Shown piece after piece: positions 23,830 to 37,367 of a DNA stretch of 64,000 nt. Every line of letters begins with the position of its first letter. Position 1 is the stretch's first letter. The stretch spans positions 4,140,001-4,204,000 of the forward strand of contig NC_064034.1 of NCBI RefSeq assembly GCF_932526225.1. The letters run 5' to 3'. The notes beneath the pieces are model-generated. The model did no database searches, was not told where the DNA came from, and saw only the letters and a list, made by a program, of their open reading frames with translations. Both the position numbers and the translations under genes were made by a program. The stretch is from Nematostella vectensis. Lineage: Eukaryota > Cnidaria > Anthozoa > Actiniaria > Edwardsiidae.

Positions 23830-25075
23830 CCTATGCAAACGCTAGACGGACACGATCGAGCCCTTCAAAGTAAAGACACGATCACGATACAAACACATCA
23901 CGGCATGGACACGATCACGATACGAACACATCACGGCATGGACACTACCACGATACGAATACATCACGGTGTGGACACGACTACGATACGAATACACCAC
24001 GGTGTGGACACGACCACGATACGAATACATCAAGGTATAGACACGACCGCGACACGAATACATCACGATATAGACACGACCATGACACGAATACATCACG
24101 GTATAGACACGACCACGACACGAATACATCACGGTATGGACACGACCACGTACGAATACATCACGGTATGCACACGATACGAATACATCACGGTATGGAC
24201 ACGACCACGATACAAATACATCACGGTATAGACACGATCACGACACGAATGCATCACGGAAAGGACACGACACGAATACATCACGGTATGGACACGACCA
24301 CGATACGGAAACATCATAGTGTGGACACGATTCTAATCCATCACGGCAACGGACACGATCACGATACGAACACATCACAAAATGGACACGACCACGATAC
24401 GGACACATCACGAAATGGACACGACCACAATATGAACACATCACGAAATGGACACGACCACCATACGAACACATCACGAAATGGACACGACCACCATACG
24501 AACACATCACGACACGACCACGATATGAGCACATCATGGTGGGGACACGATTCGAACACTTCACGGTAAGGGCCACTTCACGACACGAATACATCACGTT
24601 ATGGACACGAGCACATCACGGTATGAACAGGAGCACGATACGAACACATCACGGTATGGACACGACCACGATACGAACACATTACGGTATGGACACGAGC
24701 ACGATACGAACACATCACGGTATGGACACGACCACGATACGAACACATTACGGTATGGACACGAGCACGATATGAACACATTACGGTATGAACACGAGCA
24801 CACCACGGTATGAACACGAGCACATCACGGTATAAACACGATCACGATACGAACACATCACGGTTCGGACAGGAACACATCACCGTATGAACACGAGCAC
24901 GATACGAACACATCACGGAGCGGACACGAACACATCACGGTTTGAACACGAGCACGATACGAACACATCACGGTGCGGACACGAACACATCACGGTATGA
25001 ACACGAGCACGATACGATCACATCACGGAATAGACACGACACACTCACGGTACAAACACGGCACGTTACAACATC
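23830..25075. repeat. Minisatellite, about 33-36 bp unit, intergenic
   Basis: Irregular array of units like cacgatacgaacacatcacg followed by gtatggacacgac, with many substitutions and length changes. Degenerate outliers occur from about 23620. Open frames on both strands are repeat artefacts. Unlike the other arrays it is not attached to any exon I can identify. Confidence 0.9.
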
Positions 25076-28000
25076 GTATAAGCAGGAATGACATAGTAAT
25101 AAGAGCACATTGCAACAAAACATAGGTAATGACACGGTAAGGTAAAGATGTGGTACGAACACCAGACGTTACGATAACGTTATGACATATTATGATATAC
25201 TTGACCACGTCACGGTGTATGATGAAGGTAAGCCTCCAGAAACAAGATTGTCAAGTTTTTCCAGAAAGACGCTGGGTAAAGCAAGGGTCGCCTTATCGCT
25301 TTATAAATTTCTCTCTGTGGTCAAAAAGCCCAGGGTTCCTAGCAAAACTCAAGCACGTTATTGAATCAGAAAAGAATGTGTTCCTTTCGACCAGGAAGCA
25401 ACGTGGTTTTTCCCTTTTTGGGTCATTTTTCCCCAAAGGAGATGAAAGTTCTGGGATAAAACGATCAAAATCAGTGTTGATCAAGATTAACCAAGCAAAA
25501 CATCACCTCTATTGCTTATATTAGTTTGACAAATACGAAAACAGTAATTACAACTGTATCACCTCTTCACCAAAAAAAACAAAATAGTAATTTTTGTCCA
25601 AAGATGACTATCTTTTCTTTTTCTCATCCATAATAGAACAACCACTAATCTGCCTTAAACATGGCTAATTTACGACAGAAAAGAGTCATAGGAATAAATC
25701 CCACATTCGCCAAGATGCTATTCAACCAACCATACTCACAAATTAGTATTTTTTCGTAATCGTTTCTCACAATTGACCATTCATCGGATCCAAATTCGAG
25801 TCGCAAAAGCGTCCTTTGAAGTAATAATAAATAATGATTGGAGCATTTGGAAATTATAATCAAGAAATTTTTTCAAGGGATTTCGATTAACAATGTTATG
25901 CAGCTGTTATAAAGAAGGCTACCATTTCGCAAAAATCACGTCGATTTCCCATAATAATGTCTTTATCAGCACAGTGGAAAATTCCTTTCCAAATTAAACT
26001 CAAGAATGTCCCATTGCGTGTGAGCCGAGTAACGGAGTATTTCGCTAATTGGAGACTAAAATTTTGACATTTACGCCGCCTCTAGCAAATTACCCTTAGA
26101 TCATGACTATTTTGACAACAAACTAAAAACGCGAAGAAAATGCGGGTGAGAGAAAACTCGAGTCGATGGCATGGTTTTATAGTGACCATAAAATGATATG
26201 AGGCATTCTGACTCTTGATTTGACAATTTGGTAAAAGAGTTGTGATTTTCGATTTTTTTTTCGTTACGGTAATGGATCTGTCTCTTAGAAGTGAGCAAAA
26301 CTGAAACCACTTATTAGACATGAAAATATTGAGAATTTCACTTATGACTTTTGGCGCGCTTTTGCAAACTCTTTTTTAATAGCTTTGCTTTTGTAAACAG
26401 CTTTAGGGCAGCAAGGATTTGTATCCATTATTTGTTCGTGTAGCTGCAGACTCTCCCTCGAGGGGGATATCTAGGTGATCAATGCACATTGGGTAGAGAT
26501 GATTAGATTTTAGCTCTACATTTTTATTCTGATACCACAAAATTGGCGGGTTCCACAGGTAAAACGGATATTTTATCAGTGTTTCCTTAAGCTCGTAGCG
26601 CATTCATTTGATGGTTAAATCTGAAAAGTGTTTACTGGCAATTTTATTTTAAGGAGTGCCGAAATTGAGCAGATAAGTCTAAATATATCTGTAAGACGGA
26701 ATAATTCGGCATACATTTCTAAAAGATTTTAGGAAATACACTTTCCTGCACAGAAGGTAAGACGTCATTTTATAAATATTATTTACTATATTTCCATTTC
26801 AACATCTAAGAAAAACTTCTCTTGCGATTTCTCGATCGAGGTCTCGATATTTTTCTACATAATCATAGTGCATAAACATTCGTTGTGACGTATTAACTGT
26901 GAAATTTCCTGGTTATCAAGAGTAGACAACCCTTTGTACGGTTCAGCATTTCGAAATAGTTTTCGTAATTCTAAAAAGCACGATTGTTTCCAGCACTGTG
27001 TTCAACGCCAAACAAAAAACGGTCATCCAAAAAACTTACAAAGAAGCCAAGCCGCAGTGTTGAAAAGAAAAGGCCACAATTCTTTTATGGTAAGATTCTT
27101 TTTTAGAAAAGTTAAATATTTTACCGTTACGAGCATTATTATGAATGAAAGATGAATGAAGTGAATTTAGTTATAAATTCGCCATAGGGCTATTGTGGAT
27201 GGAAAGCCGAACTGAAACACTATGCGTCAAAACGACCTCCAGTCGACCCCACGAACTGTTCTAGATTTATGGCAAATAAAACACAGAAAAACATCTTGTG
27301 CAAGAGACATAACGTTCTAGGGGGCTATTTCCTCTTCTTCTAAAACACTTTGGAAATAATGACAACGGCAAACAATCGCGTCTATACAAAGTGAGTTCTA
27401 CTTAAGGTATGGTTTATTTTCGAGTAGAGTAAGAGCATCATGCTGAGCGAGATCCGATGAGATCGGTCCATTTGAGAAGCGTAATTCTATTTCAATATTG
27501 TATTCATGTTTTCTAATTATGTTGCCTTAAACAAAAGATTGTGATCTTCAAATGCAAATCTCCGAAGAGACTTTCAGTAGAAGCACTCGAGGGGTGATTT
27601 TAGGTGGTCGATATATTGGCAGGCTTGCAAAGGGGTGCAATCATTTTTTTTTTCCATTTTAGTGTAAAAAAATATATATCAATTGCCAGGCAGGCTAACC
27701 ACTGCAATAAAAAAAGAAGAAACAGGTTAATAAAAAGGATAATTATTATGTAAATATCAAGGAGGGAAATCAAATGCGTGGCCATTTTAGCTATTACGTA
27801 TTTTCCGAAAGTACTCACTCATACAGTTCCTTGATGCGTTGAAATCCTTCTTAGCGTTGGATTGCATGACTACATTCACGCAATACATCTACTTAGATTC
27901 ATGTTCGCAAATAATGGTGTTTCGACCGTTTTTTTCCATGACAAACTTATTTTTTACCATACAAATTAACTCTAGTGATATAATATTTTGTAAAATAATA

Positions 28001-29363
28001 AGCTCAACCACAAACTGAGAAAAAAAAATTGGTGTTTCTCATGTTTGGATAACAATAGTAGATAAATAAATAAAACAGCACGAGACATATAGTGGGAAAA
28101 AGGGATAACATATTTTCACACATTTATTTCAACCTCCAAGTGGATTTCCTCGGGTCGAATAATCTGGTGGATGAGTCGGCTGCGCATTACTTGTGGCGGG
28201 AAGATCCAATTTTGGCGCCTTTTTCGGACCGCTTTCGGTACTACAGGACAAGGATGGGATGAATAAAAAATCTAAAAGGCAAATACCCTTTGTAGCATGC
28301 TAATCTTCAATAGTCAAAACTTGTATATCTCGAAAAAAAATAGCGTGTTCGGATTTTTATTTTTCCTTTCATTTTAACATCCTACGAGTCATAACTTTAA
28401 AGGTGAAATTATTCATTTTCGATCTAACATAAATACTACAGGATAATAGGCCTTTTGGTATTAAATTATTGATCAGAGCAGCCACAAGCTTTAGTTATTA
28501 AATACAGGACGTTTACCATTAATTTCATTACATGTAATTACGGTAACCGGGACATGCGAAAGTTAAAAAAAACATGGCAGGCAAAATTCCTATTTCTCAA
28601 TTATAAAAGTGAAAAATATCCGAATAAAACATCACATAAGTCGAAAAGAATTAAGAAAACTGAGTTTTAATTCGTATTCCGTTAGACATTTTTATTAAAC
28701 AAAAAATACAGGCTTCTTACCGGCGGGGTATCCAATGAGATCTCAATAATCCAAAAGCTCCTTAGTTAGACGCCGGGCGCCGTGAGCAGCCTTCAACAAT
28801 AATTCACTCTGTTTTTGTTTTGTTTTTTCAGCAAAGCATCGTCGTTTGTTCAAGGCCGTGCATGTGAGTAAGGTGAGTTTATTTACAGTTATTTAATCGC
28901 TTGAAAATCACAAGGAATTAGCCAAGCCTTTTATGGGGCCTATCACTTTTAAGATCAGTAACAGACTTAACACAAGTAGAATTAAGCTGGCTCTACAAGC
29001 TTTCTAAGACCCTCAAAAGACCCCAAGAGTACTCTCAATGCGCACAAAAACTGCTAATGTAAAAAATAGCTGTTTTGTCAAGTATTTTTTTACGTTTATA
29101 CAAAAACCCGCGCAGTGTCTGATTGGGAGGCTTCCTGTCTGAAGGAAATTTAAGAAGTACGAGATTGAGAATGAACTCAATATTAAACACGTAGTACATG
29201 AACGGTTGTTTGTTTTTATGAATGACAGAAAAGTACGCGAATTGTAGGAATTGAGAATAGGCCCGGGAGGATGACTTTAAAAATTCAAACAAAAAAATTT
29301 AAGACCAAATCTTCTTAGTAGAATGCTTTTTAGCGATTTTAACTCGATTTTAACTTGTCATGA
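25076..29363. other. Gene-poor AT-rich region
   Basis: No exon can be supported. A short acceptor-bounded stretch at about 28832-28874 (ttttttcag ... |gtgagt) could be a non-coding 5' exon of the Ig/FN3 gene downstream, but nothing else supports it. Confidence 0.45.
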
Positions 29364-29760
29364 AGCACGGGTGGCCAAGTGTGTTAGCGCTTCGGCCTCT
29401 CACCGCTGTGGCCAAGGTTCGAATCCTGGCTCAGACTGGGGATTTTTCCGGGTTCCTGCCTTGGTTCGAATTTGTGTCACAAGTGAGTTGAAGTTATTCT
29501 CCCGTGTTTCCAGTCTTCTCGGATAAGGACACTAAACCGGAGGTCCCGTCTCTTCAAGCTGCACTACATTAACCGAACCGAAGGGACGTAAAAGAACCAC
29601 TGGGGACGCAATAAACCCTCTGGCAGTGACCACCCCCAGTGACAGTGCTTACAATGCTTACTAACAATACACTCAAGGGGGTACTTGAATTGGAGCCTAG
29701 CTCTGTTGTGCCTTCCGCACCAGTAAAACTAGTGGAAATAGAATAAAGAATAAAGAATAA
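29364..29760 (+). mobile_element. tRNA-derived SINE
   Basis: The head looks like a tRNA gene: A-box-like tggccaagtgtgttagcgc near 29372 and a perfect B-box-like ggttcgaatcc at 29416-29426. A non-tRNA body follows (ggataaggacactaaaccgg, aggtcccgtctc). The 3' tail is a short repeat, gaataaagaataaagaataa, at 29741-29760. Internal pol III promoter, body and simple tail are the standard SINE layout. No clear target-site duplication was found. Confidence 0.85.
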
Positions 29761-30280
29761 CTCGCCTGCCACACCTCTCTGTAACAGCGTCTTCTACACC
29801 TCGATAAGCATGTGGGAAAATGCTGCTAAAAATTGTAAACAAATAAATCGATTGACTCCAAACGAAGACCAAAGCTTAAAACAAGTTTACAAATGCCGCT
29901 TTAGAAATAGCGTAAGCGGATTAAAATGCTGTGGTCTCAAATACGCGCAATGGCCGTTTCCTTTGAAGCCAATATATTTCTGGCTGAACATACCGAGGAA
30001 ACTTTAAATACGATACTCGCGCGAAACCCATTTGACTAGCATTACGTAATGGTCACGTGACTTTGCCCACACACATAAAAATCAACTCAAACAAGCCTGG
30101 GCAGTAACAGCTGAGAAATTGAGCGAACAATGCCGGGAAAAGGGATCCCCCTAAAATGACATAAAATTTCACTCAACACTTGCGAGAGGACGACATAAAA
30201 ACGGCATGTGACCATTTGGAAGTCTAAACCCGTGTTCCCGAATTCGCTGATCTCATCCACTTTTTCTACAGGTTACAAAA

Positions 30281-33200
30281 ATGATAGTTACAAACTTGGT
30301 TGTTATTCTAATAGCGGCGCCACTACTCGGTAAGCTTAACCGTTCATTTCTTGTTAACTACGTCGAAGCGCCTTCTGTTAATTTTATTATGATTTATTGC
30401 TTTGTAGTGCGAGGATACGACAGTCTCGCAGTCTTTACTACCAAGCCTAAGGATAAAGAAGTATTCGTTGGCGACAACGTTGTGTTTACGTGGGACTATG
30501 ACTCAAAGCCGGACGTGGTCAAAGCGGTGTCATTCGGAGTCGTAAAAGATGAAAGCGGGAGCGATCGCCATATTGCTTTGATTAAAAAACTTTCAACTGG
30601 ACTGGTCTATGTGAACAGCAAAAATCAAATAACAAAAGAACTAAGCAAAAGAACCACCATCATTCGGTCCGCGGGTAAACGCAAGTACAAGGCACGGTTT
30701 AACATCTCCAATTTAGCCATTAACGATACGGGGAAGTTCTACTGTACACTGGAGTTGAACAATATGAACACCCTCACGGAGTATGTAATATTATCCGTTG
30801 TTGGTAAGTAAAATAAAAATTTACCGCTGCGCGCGTGTAAAAAACGTGCGTGCTTAGAGACATTCGATAATTATTTACTGCCTTGAACGTGGCAAAAATA
30901 TAACTATTCGACCAAGATTATGATTGGCAATCAAAATAAGCACTGATTTTTACAACATCTCCTGTAAGTATGAGCTAAGTGACTGTAAAAGTTAAATCTT
31001 GAAGTGCTGTGCGTGGGGATGAAAATGCTTAGCACGGTGTGTGTATATCTTGTTAGACAATGGTTTATTTTCGCTTGGTCTAGAACACTACACGTGTTAA
31101 TTTAGCAAGCCACGAGGTAAACAAACGCTCGTCATGGTCCACTCACTCCTATCAAAGTCACCTTCAATTTGGATTCTTTTATTAGAAATTTCGTTTGTTC
31201 TGTGGCCTAAGATTAGCGGCCTTTTTGTTAATTATAGCAGGCGATCGAAAAACATTGTCACGACTGTAGTTATCTCGGTTTTGGTCACGGGTAAACTTTG
31301 TCAAAAAGTTTACTTATTACTGCGACCCTTTGTTATTAAAGTGACGAATTTGAGCCTTTGATTACGTGGGAAAATTGTTAAGAAAGCAAGTTGTTTACAC
31401 TCCCATGGGAACGTTTCAAATCTACATACGAAATCGCGCTGCATTCGGATTGTACTATGTAGTTATTTGCGCCTCGAATAACTAAATGATCATCTTCTGA
31501 CCCCATGATGGCGTTTTGATGACATTTTGTTTACTCTTCTTTGCGGACGTCGTAAATCTACCTAGGAAAACCCACACTCAAAATGTAAAGTAATGTACTC
31601 TTGGGTTATTTGCGCCGGGAACGACCAAACGATCATCCTCTCGCTTCCTTGTTGTATGTCAAAAAGTGCGATAATGGAGTTGGCTCACACACAATAGAAG
31701 TGGTGAAAACGTCATTTAGCAACTCATCCAAGGGGATTTCAAGCAGGATATAAAACCCGCGGATTTCCGACTATTTTATTAGAATGTACAAGGCGTCAGA
31801 CGAATTTGTGTTGCGATCATCAATGCTGGAAAAGCTCTTGTAACCAGCTGCCTGTGGTTTTACTATCATTTACTAATTATTTTTCTTGCTTCGTTCAAGC
31901 AAGACACTGGAACGTGCTTCGTCTAGAGCGGGAAGTTATCTGAGATGCAAAAATATATTTGCCTCGCTATTAGTCGCGGCTTTACTTTGGGTTTGTTGTT
32001 TTGATTTAATGGCGTGTGGTGAAAAAGGTAAAGAAAAGCACTATAAATATTGCAAGGCATTCTCTTTTTCGGTGCTGAAAAGGTCAACTAAAGATAGCCT
32101 CTTGACCTAATAACCATGTTCAAAATAGCCATTTCCATTTCTAGAGTATCGCGCAAGCCGTGTCTTATGCAAAAATCTCGGGCCTATATCTTGAGGGTCT
32201 TTTAGAATTGTATTGGATTTGAATGGGAAGTCGTAAACAACGTTTTATCACTTTTGTATGAGCGGAACAATAGATTTAAGCACGATTCAGCATGAAGCTT
32301 TAAAAAATTAATGTCATCCAACCGAACGCGAAAACGTTAAAACTAGACGCGTAGGAGCATTTATCTATATCGGCATAGCTGAACCATTACCCATTAAAAT
32401 AATTGCTTTAGAAAATGTTGGCTTTATAAACAAGAGCGGATGGAAAAAACAACAAGTGATAGACGGGGCGAGCCGGCTTATCGAGGTCGGGCGAGTGTAG
32501 AGCATGGTGGTCATGCGATAAGGCGGATTCGGGTCGGGTCCTTCTTAGCCGTACTATCACCGCCATAGATAACGGCGAAGCCTGACGAACAGGCCCGGGG
32601 CCAATCAGCCTCGCGCCCTTATCTGTGAGGGCTAAAAGCGATTAGGCGAGTGATGCAAAGGATCGCTGCATCTCTAATCACAAAGGTCTGTGGCTACGCA
32701 CGCGAGACCAAAATACTTGAAGCCTTTTCAAGTGCTCTTGCTATTTTTATATCGGATTTTACTACTTACATTCTCAAGGCTATTTCTTTTATATTTTCTT
32801 TAGTATTGTTATTAAAACATTGAAATATGCGGAAAAAAATTGTTTCCCTCAGTAGTATATATTTCGCTACTCACGCATGAGATGTAACTACTTTCCTCGC
32901 TTTTAACAATGTACTTGTCCGTATCTTCAGACGAAAATGCTCTGTTTTAATTATTGAATATTTGTGAAGTTATAATGTTTCTGTCAACTTCAGACATTGT
33001 GACCATAGCATTGTCGCTGGAATAGAATATTTTTACTCGACATTTCATAACCAAAAATGAAATTTTATATCTTGCTTATTCGAAAAACAGCAGAACAAGA
33101 AACAACAAATTAGAATATTAATATTATACTAGTAACCACAATCATCGCACATGACACTTCTACATACTTAGCTATACAAATAACAAAAATGATTCCAAGT

Positions 33201-36200
33201 AGTTCATTTAGTTTAACAATACGCAATCTGTAACAGAAGCTGCTTGAGTCTTTAAATTGTTTTATAAGAATCTGCCCTCGGCCTGTTACATGGCGTCGCC
33301 ACAGGAACTGCACTAGCCCAGACATCTCGAAACACAAGAAACACTGAATAGTATTTCCGTTTATCGTATCAGTTGTCACAATAGAAACAGCGGGAACGCT
33401 CTTAGCAAAAATGATAATATCGTTAGACAGTACAAAAGGAATTAGTTTTTTATACGAAAGTAACTCTGAAATTGTCTGTCAAGTTGTCTACAAGAAATGA
33501 AAATGGATTCCGATTGCTGAAAAATGGAAGTATTTTTCTTTAAAAAATAAACATTTAAGTTAGAATTTAATTGTTAATATGATGATGAGAATCGTTTATA
33601 TCGTTTTAAGTCTAAACATGATGTACAAATTCGTTTGAATGCCTGAAAAATATTATGTCACAGTCGTTTTGCAGTCAGTTGGCTTTGACACTTGTTATGT
33701 GGTATTACCATAAATGGTAATGTGGGAAGCCACGGGTTGTATTTCTATAAGTACTCCTCAATACAGTCAACAAGAAAAGTGCTTGTAAAAGTCTGACAAA
33801 GCTTTTAACCAAAAAGCTTGCTTCACTCCCTAAAAGTGCTCTTTTCTGTTACTGGAAATAATCTTTTGCATCAAATCAAAGTGTTCCGCCTAGCCCTTTT
33901 CCTTAATTAATTTAAAATCCTTTAAATGCATAAACTAACTTATTAACTTTTAACTATATAAGGTGTGGTTGCTTTTTTGCCCCCTTATGTATAGCTGCCT
34001 GCAAAGTTCTTGTTAGCTGAAGACTGTTATTTGGCTGTTCAAAAAGTCCAATCATTTGTGCATAGAGAAAAACTACTAACCAATTAAAGGAATCTGCAGC
34101 TTTTTGGCCTGTCTTCACTTCCCCTTCTCCTAGTCAGCTTTGCATTTGTAATCATAGAAGTGACTTCCTAATTGTGGGTTGTCAGATTCAGTACCTGAAT
34201 CTTTCATACTAGATATGTTTACAAACTTGGTATGGACCCGACTGGGGTTTTTTAGTTAGGTTTTGACATCAAAGAGAATCGAATTAACTTTATTTTCTCT
34301 ATAAATTTATCCAAAAGACAGACAGAAATGGAGAGGTCAGATTATTTCAACTACAGGCTATCAAAGTATTGTATAAGGTTATCTGTAGTTTTCAAAAACA
34401 TTCCCTTTGATTTTCACACACCAATTACTGGGGTTTTGCCTCATACAAATGGTTGATACTTATTTAATTGATTACAAACATCTATAATCAACTTCTAATG
34501 AGTAAAGAGTTTCTAATTGCCACTGTACAAGGCCAACATTTTACTGCAATTTTCAAATACTTTTACTTGTTATCAAGGAAAATGACTGGTGTTATTTATC
34601 ACACAATCTGTAGGTAAGAACAACAGACTTAATGGTCAACTGTTATCATTGAGATTTTCCCATGGAAATTTTAATTAAAAACAAGTTAAGATAATGAAAC
34701 TAAGTACCAGGGGTGATTAGATATTTTCTTGGCAATAACAGTGGAAATATGTTGTCATAACATTTCTTATGGATGCCAAGTTGATTGGTGCCAAGTTGGC
34801 CCAACTACATTGGGCTTATTGTTTGTGATAAACAGGAACATATAATTTAAAGAAATTCTTAACAGGGTTATCACGTTCCTTCTTTTCTAAATATCCTTAC
34901 AACTTGTAACACTATTATCCTAGAAAACAAGTGAGGTAAAATTGAATTCTAGTTAACATTCTCAAGATAATCCTTGACCATGGTATCAATGAAATCCCAA
35001 GGGTACTGCATTTAATAAATTCACCTTGGAGTTTAGTTAATGCTACGTGTAAGACAGAATAGAGCATCAGAAAGGTTTTTTATGGAATTTACTCCCTGGA
35101 GGTATTTTTCAAGGTATACTTTCTTTTCCATCTATTTTACCTGGGGGTAGTTTAAGTGAGATAAGATTTTACAGGATTTCCTCTTAAGTCCAGTGACAAA
35201 CTAGCACCTGCCATATGAGGGATTATTGCCTCAAGAAAATAAAATCATAATGTAATAAGAATATGCACTTTCAGGGGTAAAATCAAATGAAAATTGATAT
35301 CTCTATGAAAATAGTTTACAGACCCCTTAGAAATGTCTGGAAAGTGCAATTATAATAATTACCCCTATTTTAGGAAGCTTTTTAATTTCCTTTTTTTATG
35401 CTAAATTACATTGCATGAGAGTAATAAACACACTCCTAAAATTGAACACAAAAAGGAAATGTTGAGGAAAGGTTGATGTGTGGGGAAAAAGTGAGTGAAA
35501 TAAATGTGCTAAGTAACTATCCAGGCATGCCTGTGTGTATTGCAAATGGAAATGCCAACATTAGGGTGATTTGGATCCACTACGCCGGCAAGAGGACCCC
35601 GCCTCGTGAACGTTCGATTGCGCGCACACGCTTTTTTTGCCGGCATCGCGTCCTGTTCAGGACGGCATTTCATGCTTTTTCACGTCCTCTTCAGGACGGG
35701 ACACCGGAAAAAATTAGCATGCGTGTGCAATCGAACGTGCGCGAGGCGGGGTCCTCTTGCCGGCGTCGTGGATCTAGATCACCCTATTAAGGAAGTGGGT
35801 CTATGGGGAGTAGGGGGGAGTTGAGGATGGGGGGAGGGGAGTGAACATTTCCCTGGCTACAGCTTTGTGCTTACACAGATCTCACTGCTTATAGGGGTTC
35901 ATCTTAAAAGTAAATATGTCTTGCAACATTAAGGAAATCATGATAACCCATTAATAGCATGCTTTTTTACCATCAGATCTACAGATCAACAAAGAGTCGT
36001 CTAGCTCCTATGTGGAATCGTGGGATGGACATAAGGTGAAGTTACTTTGCTCCGTCAGAGTGCCAAAGGGAAAAGAAAACATCAAATTTACATGGATGCG
36101 GCAGCCAAACAATGAAACTCTAAGCAGGGGCCAACACATCGACTCGAGAACAGAAAGCCTTCTGACAGTAGAGACAAATGCTGCAAATGAGTACAAGACT

Positions 36201-37367
36201 TATACATGCATTGCACAGACAGATAAAACAACCAAGAGGCATAATATCTACATCAGGAGACTATGTAAGTACCCTGGTTAGACAAGAGGGATCTTAGACA
36301 GGGAGCTGGTTAGATTGATTGAGAGTTCAAAATAAAAAAAAATTAGGGGTAACAGACCTTGTTTTTGTTCTGTGGCTATGTTATGAAGAGTGTGAATTAA
36401 ATATTTTTTAGTAATCTGATTGAAATTCTTTAATAACAGGATAATGTTTTACCTGGCTTGTTCCTGGTACATAAGTCTATAGTAGCCAGTTTAGCTCTTT
36501 TAATAAATTTCTCGAACAAGTTATGATAAAAATCCTTCAGGGGTTTTATACCTTGTGTAGAACGATGATTTAAACAGGGCTTGGTTTCAGCACAAACTCT
36601 AAAAAACTGTGTTTTTTTCTTCAATTTCTAAGCAAAACAGGTTATTTCACCTATACGTGTGCATGCTAAATGATGCTATTTCTAGCCAAAATAGAGCATG
36701 CTCATGCACAGAACTTGGGACACAATACAATTCAGAGGAATAACCTTAAATGAACGAAACATGAGACAGTGCGAGCTTAGAGAAAATGGACTGCTTAAGC
36801 CACACTCAATCTCATCATGCTTGAGCACTTTGGTGTATAGCATACATGAAACATCACACTCTTTTTCTCTCTAGATCCGCCAAGTAAACCAGAAAATCTA
36901 AAGCAAGAGCTGATATTTGATAAGGATCTGGAGAATTCCTATCAGAAAGTCCACTGGGAGAAGCCAAAAGATGATGGTGGTGCTAAAGTTATTGATTATG
37001 TGATCGAGTATAAACCACAGGGTATTGATTGGAATAAGGCCACAAAGGAGGTCACTGACAAGCTAGAGTTCTCAAAGTTTGCTTTAAAGGAAGGGAAGAA
37101 GTATGACGTTCAGGTGTATGCCAGGAATAAAGTTGGACAGGGACCATCATCAAATGTGGTGGAGATTAAAGTTGGTAAGAGTTATTTTCCTTTTTAAAGA
37201 ATAACATTATGTTGTCAATCTTATGTGCTCATTTGATTTCAGGAGATTTCCTGCCCTCAGTAGAGGCGCGCTCCAACAGGGGAGGTGTCACACGAATCAG
37301 TCTAAGCTCAACTCTGTGGATCAGCCCTGCTGCAGTTCTTTTGGTGGTGAGATCCCTCACAAATTAA
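30281..37367 (+). CDS. Secreted or membrane-anchored protein with V-set-like Ig, second Ig and FN3 domains
   Basis: Exons: 30281-30329 (signal peptide; exon starts at acceptor 30271), 30408-30803 (first Ig), 35977-36264 (second Ig), 36875-37174 (FN3), 37243-37367 (C-terminus); all junctions are phase 1. The signal peptide is short and hydrophobic (VVILIAAPLL). The first Ig has the F-strand motif 'DTGKFYC' but 'VVFTWDY' where the B-strand Cys should be. The second has 'KLLCSV', 'FTWMR' and 'TYTCIA'. The FN3 shows 'KVHWEKP' and 'YDVQVYARNKVG'. The tail ends with 'LWISPAAVLLVV' and a few polar residues, compatible with a GPI-anchor signal. Alternatively the donor-like g|gtgaga near 37348 could splice to an undetected exon that completes a membrane helix. 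Function is probably cell-surface recognition; the family is not identified. Confidence 0.82.
32450..32720. other. GC-rich island in AT-rich intron, unidentified
   Basis: About 270 bp with sharply higher GC content than both flanks, including ggggcgagccggcttatcg and ggcccggggccaatcagcc. No long open frame and no recognised RNA gene. It could be a transposon or SINE fragment, or a regulatory island. Confidence 0.4.
35564..35784. mobile_element. MITE with about 70-bp terminal inverted repeats, TA target site
   Basis: The left end gggtgatttggatccac and the right end gtggatctagatcaccc are inverted copies. Similarity continues through gccggcaagaggaccccgcc and cgttcgattgcg on both arms. The element is flanked by TA on both sides (35562-35563 and 35785-35786), as for Tc1/mariner-type insertions. 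The centre contains a direct repeat (gtcctgttcaggacgg / gtcctcttcaggacgg). Non-coding. It lies in the last part of the large intron of the Ig/FN3 gene. Confidence 0.88.

Larger units (their letters stand above)
30804..35976. other. Large intron of the Ig/FN3 gene
   Basis: Mostly AT-rich with no called exon. It holds a GC-rich block at 32450-32720 and a MITE at 35564-35784. A hydrophobic open stretch at about 31890-32027 ends in a phase 1 donor-like site (aaaaag|gtaaag), but it has no in-frame upstream Met, so it is not called. Confidence 0.55.

Noticed and set aside
23833..24823. Several repetitive open frames on both strands
   Set aside because: They are translations of the intergenic minisatellite; overlapping frames on both strands show the same artefact.
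28832..28876. Possible non-coding first exon of the Ig/FN3 gene
   Set aside because: Good acceptor and donor-like sites but nothing else; an internal exon cannot be told from chance.
31886..32040. Hydrophobic segment followed by a donor-like site, possible alternative signal exon
   Set aside because: No in-frame Met upstream in the exon, and only the 3' phase supports it.
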